A stretch of DNA of 64,000 bases, taken from positions 2,671,001 through 2,735,000 of the forward strand of contig NC_134025.1 in the NCBI RefSeq assembly GCF_964204645.1, in the 5' to 3' direction. This stretch comes from Tubulanus polymorphus. Lineage: Eukaryota > Nemertea > Palaeonemertea > Tubulaniformes > Tubulanidae. A program made the translations under genes and the position numbers. Shown here piece by piece: positions 53,701 to 64,000 of the stretch (positions within the stretch are counted from its first letter, which is position 1; the number at the start of each line of letters is the position of its first letter). Under the pieces are notes generated by a model. The model saw only the letters and a program-made list of their open reading frames with translations. It was not told the origin of the DNA and made no database searches.

Positions 53701-56700
53701 TAACCGTATTACCAAAAATACATGTATTTTTGGTATTACTGAAATCATAGTTTTTGCCGTTATTGCGATTTCATTATATAAACCGCTGGTACAGTTTATT
53801 AGAATATCTGGCATTATTGATGAAGAATTTTGTTAGAATTTCTAGGTATTGTATTTTGATGTTAAAGGGTTAAACTATGTAAAGTCTATACATTTTTTCA
53901 CTCGTTTGTGTGGATCTTTACATTTAAAAAGAAAGTCTGCCTTCGTCTGATCAGACATGTTTTCAAATGTCTTAACAGACTTGTGAATATTTGAATGAAG
54001 ACGTTTTCATATTTCTGATAGAAACTGAATAATGTCTTAGCTCGTATTCAGTTCTGCCTGTTGAATAGAGCATTATTAAATGTATTGTTTATAATGTCAG
54101 AGGTACAACATTTGGTGATCGGGATGAAGATCCATTCAACTTTGGTAAAAAACTGGTTTGACGTAAATCAATACGTATAAGATTATTTTGTTTGGATTTG
54201 ATCATTGACTTTATATTAGAGACCAGGTATGTCTAATGTTACACATACAGGACTCGTATTTAAAAAAGAATCGTATTAGATGGTCTAGTCAATTACCAGG
54301 GACCAGTTTATGATTCACATTAACCCTTAAATGTTATACGGCTTGTGCTATTTGTGTCATACTGCAACCAAACAACAACAAACCTTATTTGTGTAGATAT
54401 GTGCAGTCTTATTAAATCAAAATTCAAGTGAAATTGAAGGGGTCAGAGCAACGATGAGTTCAGTGATTTTTGAATCGAGAAATTTTATGTCAAGTTTTTT
54501 TATCTGTTTTAAAATTTCAACGCGACCAAACTTCCATCAGTACCGAATACAGACCACTAGTGAAAGTTACAAGGTCGAGGAGAGAAAGTTTTTATAAGAA
54601 AAAATTTAGAATGGTAGATTAGTTACATCAAAATCTATAAAACTGTAAGTCTGAGGTTTCTCATATACAGAAGCATGTGTGTTTGGTCCCGAGGATTGTT
54701 CAAGAAGAGAAATAAATTGAAATTGGCTGAAATTCTCGGTGAGAGTAGATTATCTACTGACAGTGTGAATAGTTAAAGTTCACCTGGTATCTAAAGAGTT
54801 AATTACGTAATGTTATTAGTAAAACGTTCCTAACTCTGTATTATACACATTCATAGATTGTTATATGATACTCATGAATCGAGCTTCATATTTATTTGTA
54901 TCATCGTGTAATGTCTGTTACTTTCTTTTGGCCAGCCATTATGTTACACTATATAACTTGTGCGCAGTAATTCGGATTTAATCAACTTAAACAGGAAATC
55001 AGGGAAATTTGTTTGCTAAATCGCGTGAAAAATCAGTTTTCATGTTGTACATATATAACTGTATTAATTGAGTGAATTCCGAGCAGTTGAAGTCAGGGAA
55101 AACAACATGCATGTCAGGGAATAGTCAGGTAAAAAGCAAGCCAAGAAAAGTGGTCACCCAGTTTAACTGAGATGAAGATATTTCCCAGGATTTGTTCGTA
55201 GTTTTTTGCTAGAACGGTATAAAGACAAATATTGGAAGTTGTTCCACTTTTAGTCGTGCCAGACATAACTCTGGCAAGTTGACAAATATATCATCTATTA
55301 ACCAACTGATGTTTGACATAACTGAGTTACTATTTTATATTATTGACTGGTGCTAAAAACGTGAAAGATATGTATAAATATCCCGTACATTTCTCTATTT
55401 GATTTTGTTTTTAACTCATGATTTCGAATCGGAAACAGTTCCAATAATAGTGCTGCTTATTTTCCCAACAGCCAAATACCTAAGCCCTAAGCTGTAAGCG
55501 TAGTTTACTACCAAGGCCACATTTCCTGCTCCATACGATCATAGAGCTGCAACGCGAGTGATATCAGGGAAATGAGGATATTCCGAATACGTGACCAAAA
55601 ACCCTGATCTACCGTCAGAATTGCTCGTTCGATAATAAACTGGCTTTCACATGCGATGCTAACATGCTATAGGTAATACTCCCCCAGTGGCATTTACGTA
55701 GAGGTATCTGTATGTTATTTTCTGGTGTTCACGCTTGATAGATTGCTTTTCATGTTTTCTTGTTTCTTCGCAACCTTTTGAGCATCTTGAGTATTGGGCG
55801 TGTAAGTATATAGCCTTGGCATTTTAAGACATTGTAGTTATCGCATCGTTATCATTTTGTTTGTACAAATGCACCTCATCGCCCCGGTAAAACTGGCTAA
55901 CGTTATTATCATTACCTTCGTAATATCGAGAGAATAGTTCGCTATAATAGCTTTTGAAACCATCAAATGTGTCTGGCAGACAATCAGCTATTAGCTGATA
56001 ATTGAAAAAAATGTCAAAACAATTCTCATTTGTTGGAATCAATTAGATATAAATCATTAAAATTCCGTGCACGAGCTTTATTTGCCAACTCATACAAACC
56101 CCGGCATGTGTGCTTCGAGCGGGAATGATCGAACATATTTCATGTGTTTTTGCTAAAAAAACCTAAGTATATATAGAAAACATCAGGGATAAAGAACAGC
56201 CGTTTTCAGATGTCTTACTATGTGTTTATATACCAGGTGTTACTAACATATCAGTACTTCTAAAGCTCGGCGTCCCTGCCCCGTTAGGGGGGGAGTGGTA
56301 TCGGGGTCCGGACCCCTTCCATCTAATCCAGGTTGCCCTTTTTATCACGACAGACATTGTTAAGATCGAATAAGTTAAGATCTATTAAAATGGCATTCAT
56401 CCTCCCGTGGATGGATTCAAATATATCTAACCCCAGTAGTGGAATCCTGTGCGTGTATCCAAGAATTTGAGACAGCGCCAATGGATCAATTTAGAATTAC
56501 GATCATGCGGTAGGCAGTGCAGGAGGGCTGTGCTGTCCTCTCGCATGGCGCGATGCACCTAAAAGGGTCTGTGTCCTCCCCCAGAAAATTTTGAAAAATT
56601 AAATGCTTTCTGGTACATTCTACGCTGTTTTCGCTAAAAATCAACAGATTATAATGACGAATTTTGTGTCAAATTGTTGAGCTATGTATCTTTATATTGA

Positions 56701-59113
56701 CATGATATTCACTATGTTTTTTAAATGTTTGGTCGGCCGAAAAAAGGGGGGCATGCGCCACGTACGCCCCCTTCTGAGTAAGACTACTATTAGTTTCTAC
56801 TTGTCAAGAGCTCAACTATCATTACTCTCATTTTCAGTAAGAACTACTTCAATTAGAGATATAAGCTTGCCCCTGTCCCATATCAGTAAACCTAGGCCCG
56901 ATGTCCTCGTCCAGGTCATGTTTAAAGTCCTTGTAATTGATTAATTCTATATGCTTTTAACGACTGATTCAATACCGTTCACTCGCGGTCATGGACTATG
57001 ACCTGATAACTGTTCTGCATAGACATTCAATTATTCATATATAAAGGTGTCGTCGTTAAATTCAATAAAAAGTATTTGATTCGTGTGAAATAAAACTCGT
57101 ACGCTTAATTTTCATATCGAGTGAATGTTTGTGTGTGATTATAATGCGCGGGGAGGAGTTATGAGGTACTGTATATCTACTATCTATCTTAAGAATAGGC
57201 GATACTTGTTCGAATCAATCGTACATTCTAATATACTCGAATTACTGTTGAAATATTATTGAACAGCAATGGAATAAACTCTAAACAAATTTTAGTGGTA
57301 AAATGAAAGTTATTCAATACAAAATCACAAATGAAAAGACGTTTCAGACTCTCATGAAGTGTGTAGGGAGCTGAGTCTTTTGATGAATAAATTTCGGTTT
57401 TTACGTTTTTGAATTTGTTGATAGCAGGTTTTAATCTGATATCTATTCACCAGTGTTGAGTACGGCTCTAGATATCTGCTGAGGTTTATACCAACAATCC
57501 CGATGATGCTTCTGCCTGAATTAATATCAGGTCTTCATATCGGAAATTGATGATGCCATCATAAAAACGTGCAGTTAAAACGAATGAGTTGTTGGATTAT
57601 TGTGTCCGGTCTATGCGATGTGGTGTAGGTAGTATCTGCAATGATTTCATGGAATGTTCCACTTGCTCTTTGCGTAGTCTCTGCATCGATCTCTCCTCCG
57701 CATACGGCTCGGCTCGCCATAAAACCATCGACTTATTCAATCGGTGATAGCCTTTATTTTCCATCACCGGCAGCGGTTTATATATATACACACAGTGTCC
57801 ATGTGTTCGATTGTGACCACTTCATCGCACATGTGTCGCCCATCAAACATCAGCCGTAGACATCTGTATCAAAAACCAGCTTGTCTCTCTATTAATAGTT
57901 CAGTTAACCTCAAATCTCTCGATATGTTCTCTGTCAGATACCGACTGGGTTCGAGTTCTTCAGCTCGGTAGGAAATGAAACCCTTCCTTTTTTTTAATTG
58001 GCATTTAAATCTGATTCTATTTGCCGTGAATGTTCTATTTTCGCTGTACCACTATACACTGTATGAGAACTGCACAAACAGTTGATTTTTATGCGTTTCG
58101 TTTTAATGAAGATATTGATGACATTTCGTCATTGCTTCGCGTAGTAGTTTGTCGTATTTGTTGAAACGGAACGTTTTCAATGCGTGTTTTCGCTTCTGGG
58201 CGTATCCTCATTTCTGTATTGATTTCATTCGGGTTTTACTTATTTTCTTTGCTCGGACATCAATTCTAATAACGATAAGCTCAGTCGTTCACGACCGATA
58301 CTGGAGATGTTCCCTAGGCACTTTTACCTAGATCCGGCGGCCGGAATTCTGCCAAAAACATTATTTAAAAAATTGTTTTTCGTTTCCTCAGAAATTGTTT
58401 TCATCATAGATTTTAAAAGAAATTGATTTTTGTTTTAAATTTTTCAGACTGTTTGATCTAATTATTTGTGAAACGTTAGTTTTCTTCATTATTCCGATCA
58501 TTGGAGTTCAGTTCAGTTTTTATTTTTTTTCCACAGTCTTCTATGCAGTTTTCTGTGATTTTATCTGGAAAATCCTTGAACAGCCAAAATAAGTTTTTTC
58601 CTGTTCTCTTCCATTTTAAAACGCCTGTTAAAGAAAAAAATGTATTGCTTATTTTTCTTCCTTCTCCTTCAATGTATTTCTTATAAAAATCCTTGCTCCG
58701 AGTTATTTTAAAAAAAAGTCCCTATGATAGTCACAAGCACATTTTGCTTAGTGATTTTTATGCGTTGGTTCGTCACGTATCTTGTCAATGATAAATGAAT
58801 ATCGTAGTAGTTATATGTGTCTCGGTATCTGCCTCTAAACCTCTCATAATCCTCATCTCGCCGTCAGTTGCGCGATGTTTCACCACCAACTTGTTCCTGT
58901 ATTGACTGAATGCCTGACGACCCTGTAGGCGGTTATTACAGGAATAATCACTTCCCAACTCTTAACTCTCTTACTTACAAAAAGTGAAGCGGCTTACATA
59001 CAGGGATTTTTCCGACTAACAATATGTGATAAACACGCGAGGGGTAGACTAGAGTTGAGTCGGGTACTCTGCCTTGAACTTGCTTCCCCTCTCTCCCTTC
59101 CTCTCCCTCATTC

Positions 59114-59138
59114 CTCTCTCTCTCTCTCTCTCTCTCTT
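59114..59138. repeat. (CT)n microsatellite
   Basis: About 12 CT units within a longer pyrimidine-rich stretch that starts near 59085. Confidence 0.9.
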
Positions 59139-59319
59139 GACGTTTTAGTTGTGATTGGATTTTCTGAAGCTATGGTAATATTGATTTCGTGTAGGCTCGA
59201 GATTGATGAATGTTGGAAGCTCGGATAGCGCTTGCTGCTTGTTACCGATCATTCTCAATTGCTATATTTTTCATCAGTTTTAGCCGATATTTCGCGTTTT
59301 ACCTCAACCACTACTGCTG

Positions 59320-59320
<1 letters not shown>

Positions 59321-59353
<33 letters not shown>

Positions 59354-59354
59354 A
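59321..59354. repeat. (TA)n microsatellite
   Basis: About 16 TA units with one interruption. Confidence 0.9.
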
Positions 59355-59922
59355 CATATCATTCTCTAAAGTAGAATCTCTTATAAAATGACGGATAAAT
59401 AAGATAAGATTATATATGCGTAGAGTATTTCGCGTATATGTATATATGATAAGTTGATGGCCTTTCAACTTTCTCGTGAGATCACTTGACTACGATATGA
59501 GTGGAAACGCGCTGCCAGGCCAAAGACTGAATTATTTAAGCGATGATGATTATTCGTATAAAACGTCGCCATTATTTCAGACATCAAATCATCGGATTTC
59601 ATTATCTATAAACGAGTGTTTTACGCGGCAATCGAATCTGTCACCTAACACGGCCATGTGACAGATACCAATATTTTTTAACAGGGGTAAGTCAATATCT
59701 GGTTTATTTTCGGATATGTCATCACTTGGAATTAAGCGAAGGCTCACGAATGCTGCATCTGCAATAATTTTTACGTTCATCAGTAATATTATTGCATGTA
59801 TGATGAAAATGTACTGCATTGATGTCTACATTTAAGAATTGCCAGTCAATTCAATGTTATCGAATAGCAGATTGTATTATGCTGTAAATCTTGCTAGGCT
59901 GGTGAACACGACATAATGCCGT

Positions 59923-59924
<2 letters not shown>

Positions 59925-59963
<39 letters not shown>
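59925..59963. repeat. (GCT)13 trinucleotide repeat
   Basis: Thirteen uninterrupted GCT (CTG) units, 2.9 kb upstream of the first recognised ESRR coding exon. No coding exon around it is supported, so it is probably intronic or in regulatory DNA. Confidence 0.95.
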
Positions 59964-59966
<3 letters not shown>

Positions 59967-60287
59967 ACTGGTGCTATGTGTCGCGGGAGTGATTTTAAAT
60001 CACCGAGACTTCACTCTAAAGCTTATGGTTCTCGAGTCATGTAAATAATGATTGAATACTCTCCGCTTGCTTTACCGTAGTATTTCACTTATCAAAAATA
60101 TATGCGAAACGGAAATCAACCTTGAGCGCATAGAGCGCGTATACGGAGTCTCGCGCTTCTGTAGAACAGATGATCGGGTGAAGTGAGAGAGAGAGTTAAC
60201 CTGTTGTTGAAATATCACTGACGCGGAGGATAGACCTGGGAATGATTTTTAGCCGAAACTATGTCGATAATGAAGTTAGATAATCGC

Positions 60288-60770
60288 GGTGGCCACTTAC
60301 CGGAAATCAGGCCAAAGTCAGGGAGTTTTCTTTTCTTTAAAAAGTCAGGGAATTATGTAAAAAAAAGAGCTAAAAATCAGGGAAATGAAGTCAAAGAGTT
60401 TCCATCTAAAGCCACGATCACATGAGCATTTTTTGCCAGATTTGGCGAAAACATCAGACCAGGCCTGAGCCATATTTTAGCACGGGACAAATATGATTGC
60501 GTATGAATTGCAACGTTCCGGAAATGACTCACTTCACTTTGTTTGAGCATTATTTTGTATCGAGCGAGTGGTTTACGTATGAGCGCTCTAATCAGGCCTA
60601 ATCCGTGCCAATTTCGGCCCGGGCCAAATCGTCTCCGTGCGATCGCGGCTTTTACGTATTTGACTAGAATTGATTGGATTCTTAGCAGATCAAGTCAGGG
60701 AAGGGAAAATGACGTTGATGTCAGGGAATAGTCGGGGAGATAGCGAGTCAAATAAAAGTGGCCGCCCTGA
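60288..60770. mobile_element. Interspersed repeat with short inverted ends
   Basis: The ends ggtggccactta (60289) and aagtggccgccct (about 60755) are inverted repeats. The inside carries many gtcaggga strings and shares tgattggattcttagcagat with the reverse complement of the HIF intron copy near 9393-9412. No open frame codes for a transposase, so it is non-autonomous. Confidence 0.65.
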
Positions 60771-62863
60771 TAATGCATCGATCTAATAAACAGATATATT
60801 TAAACCGATTTAATCTTCAAGTCAATTTATACGCAAAGAGAAATCAATGGAATGTACCAACAGGGGAACTGTTTTCTGCTGGAGTTTATGAATATAGATT
60901 ATAGATTTCCGATTGATTTGACCTGGTAAACTGAAATATCACGGCAGGTTATACAGTATCGACATTTTCCGAATGGGGCCATTAATGAAGTATGCGAGCA
61001 TCCATGGGGAGAGGGGTGGTTGCAAAATTACCGTTTCTCGACACCTATCTACCATTATGCTTCAATCATAAGAATTCGGCATTATATTCATGAATGGCCC
61101 CTCATTGTGGTTAAGTTGTTTTTAAGGTGATTTATGAGTTACCATTACTGAAATATATGTGACCAAGAATTCATACTTTATGTTCTACGCCAACGACGAA
61201 CATTTTGTTATTTATCAATAAGAAATTGCAACTAACGGTTTATTATGTCGTCAAATATTGTGTAAAACTAGTTTTGATTTTATGAAAAGATTCACTCTTT
61301 GACCTTTTCCAATCAGGCTATAGATAAATCCTCGAATCATTGACTACTCGTGTCGTTTCTATTGGAATATTTTCTAACCACATTTTGCTAGCGCGTCATC
61401 CACTCATTCGCCATCTACTGGAATATGACGATATCATACTGTTTATTCGTGCGTCATTTGTACCTACATCTTTTGATAAAAATGAAGTGTCAACAATTTC
61501 TAAGAAATACCGGGGTATTTTCCATAGAATCTGTTCCCAAGCCACAGTACGAGGTCTTTTTGCATTTAAGAGTATTTATTTTCTAAATGTATTACTGGTA
61601 TATCTATTGGTTTTGTAAGAGGATTTACTTAAGTCTCTATGTTATAAACTGTTTCTGTAGTGAAAATCAGCTCATAACATTGAGGTCATACATTTCCTTG
61701 ATTCGTTGAAATTGAAATAAGATTATCCACAATAACTGGTGTTTTTGTGTAATGTGTTTGTTGGAGAGGATTTATTGTCCACTGTTAACTATCGAAGGTG
61801 GCTTGAAAACATGTAGGTCATAATTAGATAGCGTCACAGTCTCGTTATGTACTAGAATAGACGGACTACACATGCGCAAGTTGTTGCTTGAAATTAATGA
61901 GCGTCAGTCTATGTGGTGGTTGGTGACTATATGCGTGCTTGTGTTTTATACTCGTTATAGACACAATATTGTCTGCGTACTGTAGACAGGGACATCCCGA
62001 AACATCTGCCATTTTGCTGAAGTGTATTGTACTGAAGCTATCTACTGTTTCTCTCAAGTGTATTGATTGTACTGAAATTGGACTTTTCTACGTATATTTT
62101 ACAACATGGATATCAGGTATAAATGCGAATGATCGATGATGAACACTCAAATACTGCTCAACTATTTTTGATGGATGTTATATTTCGATCGAATAATTAT
62201 ATTGTGCAGTCATGTTTTCCAATCTTATTATATTAGGCTGAAAATGTATATCCTGCTGGTTGCTGTTATCAGTATAGTATTAATGAGGCAATTATGTTTT
62301 TGTTGGCGATGTTTTTGCGATGTATTTCAGTCTAGAGGGATTGCAGGTTTTTCTTGTCTTAGGCTTCGCAAACATGACAAGTAGTACTTAACGCTGAGTA
62401 GCTTTGAGACCGATGTTGTTCACTTCATACAAGCTTTTGTAGATATTTTATTCGGTAATAAAAGCGAAAAACAAGTGGATGTGTACCTTATGAAGTGGTC
62501 ATAAATCTTCTTTCGTAAAATATAGAAAATATCTGCGAATTTTTAAATTAATCGGTTTTTGATGATGATAGCTAAGGCATTGTTAAGGATTAAAATAGGA
62601 AAGGGCGCGCGATATTTCAGAAGTTATGGACGTGATCAATTTAACTAATGATTGTTGATATCTCTGAAAATAGGATTTGACTGAATATGATCATTCCCCG
62701 AGTGATTGTCTCGTGGTATTGTAACCAATACGTCGTTATACTTCTCATTTCAGAACTATATACAAATTTTGGTATGAGCTTCTAAGCCCGAACTGTGTAA
62801 ACGATCAGCTCATAGATATCCGCCGTGGTGGAGTCCATCGTTCCCTGTCAACACGATCTGAAA

Positions 62864-63761
62864 ATGCTTCAAATATTTCCTGAAGTCGATGGCATTATCA
62901 AAACCGAGGATTTACACTTCGATACGTGTTGCGATTCGTCGCCCGATGAATTTTACGGTTACAGCAATATCGATAATGACAACGATATAATGGATTCTAA
63001 AGACAATATCGACGGTTATGAAATAACCGATTTGAACTTTGATTCGGACAATTCGAGCAGCGGACAAACCATAGACGGCTCGTTGATGATGACTTTGAAA
63101 CGTAGACGCAGTTCTGATAGTATACTTTCACCGACGAATTCGACGACTCTGAACAATTCGAGCACTTCGCAATCGCCCCCTTCTTATAGACTCGAACAGG
63201 ATAACAGCAGCGATACAGCGGTGCCGAAACGTTTATGTTTGGTTTGCGGTGATATAGCTTCCGGTTATCATTACGGCGTCGCTTCCTGTGAAGCTTGTAA
63301 AGCTTTTTTCAAACGTACTGTACAGGGTAAGTTCAGTTTTGAAGTCGGTCGCTCTCGAATATCGGTCGCGATCGCGCTGGTTTGAACGGGGCCAGATCCA
63401 TTCGAGCCGACCGTTCGCGTTGGTGCCAAATTTGGCCCGACTAAAATTGTCGGACCAAATATCAACACTGGTCAAATTATTCCGTGCAAATTTTAGATGG
63501 TTTACCTCGCTTGCCACAGAATCATTTTGATTCCATGAAATTCACTTAAGTTTCTAATTAGGCACGGGCCAGATAACAGTTCGATCCTGGATAAAACTCT
63601 GATAGGTCAAGGTAAAATATATACATAATGTGATTATTTTCTAGGTAATATAGAATATACTTGTCCGGCTAGTAGTTCATGTGAAATCAATAAACAGAGG
63701 CGAAAAGCATGTCAATCGTGCAGGTATCAGAAATGTTTACGAGTTGGAATGCTGAAAGAAG
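62864..63761 (+). CDS. ESRR: Estrogen-related receptor (nuclear receptor NR3B), N-terminal part
   Basis: Orphan nuclear receptor that binds extended half-sites and controls metabolic genes in vertebrates. First coding exon here 62864-63326, second 63645-63761 (GT-AG, phases agree); the gene continues past the window. The N-terminus is acidic, Ser/Asn-rich (about 120 aa) with a sumoylation-type IKTE at residues 12-15. The DNA-binding domain begins at C125: [14 protein letters not shown], then the ERR/ER-type P-box [10 protein letters not shown], and the second finger [20 protein letters not shown] with [17 protein letters not shown]. That wording matches ERRs better than ERs. The frame is open up to an acceptor (catag, 62815), so coding may begin in an upstream exon; ATG at 62864 is the first methionine in this exon. 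Invertebrates usually have one ERR. Confidence 0.93.
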
Positions 63762-64000
63762 GTTTGTGTTTCATCAAATTTTTCATTATCAGTCCATTAA
63801 GAGCTGCCAACTGTTACTCATTCTCAGTAATTTGTTACTATATCTTTCATTGAAAAATACTAATTTGACATGTTCGATACGTACATAAATCATGACAGAT
63901 GTTACAGAGCGTTGTTACACCATTGATCAACTTGTTACTGAAAGCACCTTTCTTAGGTTGCTAGCCTTAGTCTCTATAAGGGTCATCCTAAAATGTCTGG
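63762..64000 (+). other. ESRR intron, truncated by window end
   Basis: Begins with the donor gtttgt after the exon coding MLKE. No acceptor or further exon is seen before the window ends. Confidence 0.7.

Larger units (their letters stand above)
49151..62863. other. Gene-poor region upstream of ESRR
   Basis: About 13.7 kb with no supportable protein-coding exon; the open frames are short and lack codon bias or recognisable motifs. It holds scattered SINE-like pieces (gatcgaacgggttcaggg near 49491; gtggtactcgtggatgaatg near 51999), the transposon-like repeat near 55 and 60 kb, microsatellites and G/C-rich patches near 56.3 and 56.7 kb. Non-coding first exons and the promoter of ESRR are expected here; one weak exon candidate is listed. 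Confidence 0.5.

Noticed and set aside
58331-58350. Linker-like gatccggcggccggaattc that suggested vector sequence
   Set aside because: Flanks are ordinary AT-rich genomic DNA with no vector backbone; chance match.

Overview
The window is eukaryotic nuclear DNA from a protostome, most likely a lophotrochozoan and plausibly a mollusc. It is AT-rich, has GT-AG spliced genes with many short introns, carries a tRNA-derived SINE and many small foldback (MITE-like) elements, and holds animal-specific genes: HIF-alpha, an estrogen-related receptor, a bark beetle/anakonda-type junction protein, LRRC9, KIFBP and a CKAP2-family protein. Species cannot be fixed from the sequence alone. No database search was run; identities come from recognising families, and exon borders come from splice sites whose reading phase I checked across every junction.

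Layout. 15-224 (+): last coding exon of an unrecognised gene. 3280-13908 (-): complete 15-exon HIF-alpha (755 codons), with both prolyl-hydroxylation regions and the C-terminal asparagine recognised by FIH. 14426-15712 (-): single-exon C2H2 zinc-finger protein. 16230-18044 (+): single-exon KIFBP. 19137-27104 (-): complete 30-exon LRRC9 (1425 aa). 27826-30601 (+): 11-exon CKAP2/CKAP2L-like mitotic microtubule protein, head to head with LRRC9 across a 721-bp promoter with ETS, E2F-like, CHR-like and CCAAT motifs. 31247-47444 (+): 15-exon giant (2904 aa) bark/anakonda-like single-pass membrane protein. 47445-62863: gene-poor stretch that probably holds the bark 3' UTR and the upstream exons/promoter of the next gene. 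62864-63761 (+): start of an estrogen-related receptor (ESRR) gene, cut by the window end.

The genes do not form one pathway. HIF-alpha is the oxygen-response transcription factor, KIFBP and CKAP2L act on microtubules/kinesins, bark acts at epithelial junctions, and ESRR is an orphan nuclear receptor. The neighbourhood is still notable because HIF1A, LRRC9 and ESRRB all lie on human chromosome 14q, so this may be a remnant of old bilaterian linkage.

Non-coding structure of interest: a 140-bp purine-strand minisatellite in a HIF intron, a SINE with target-site duplication beside an LRRC9 splice donor, a 538-bp tandem duplication that contains a MITE inside bark intron 1, several near-perfect foldbacks, and a (GCT)13 tract upstream of ESRR. 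I found no sign of a wholly new biological system.
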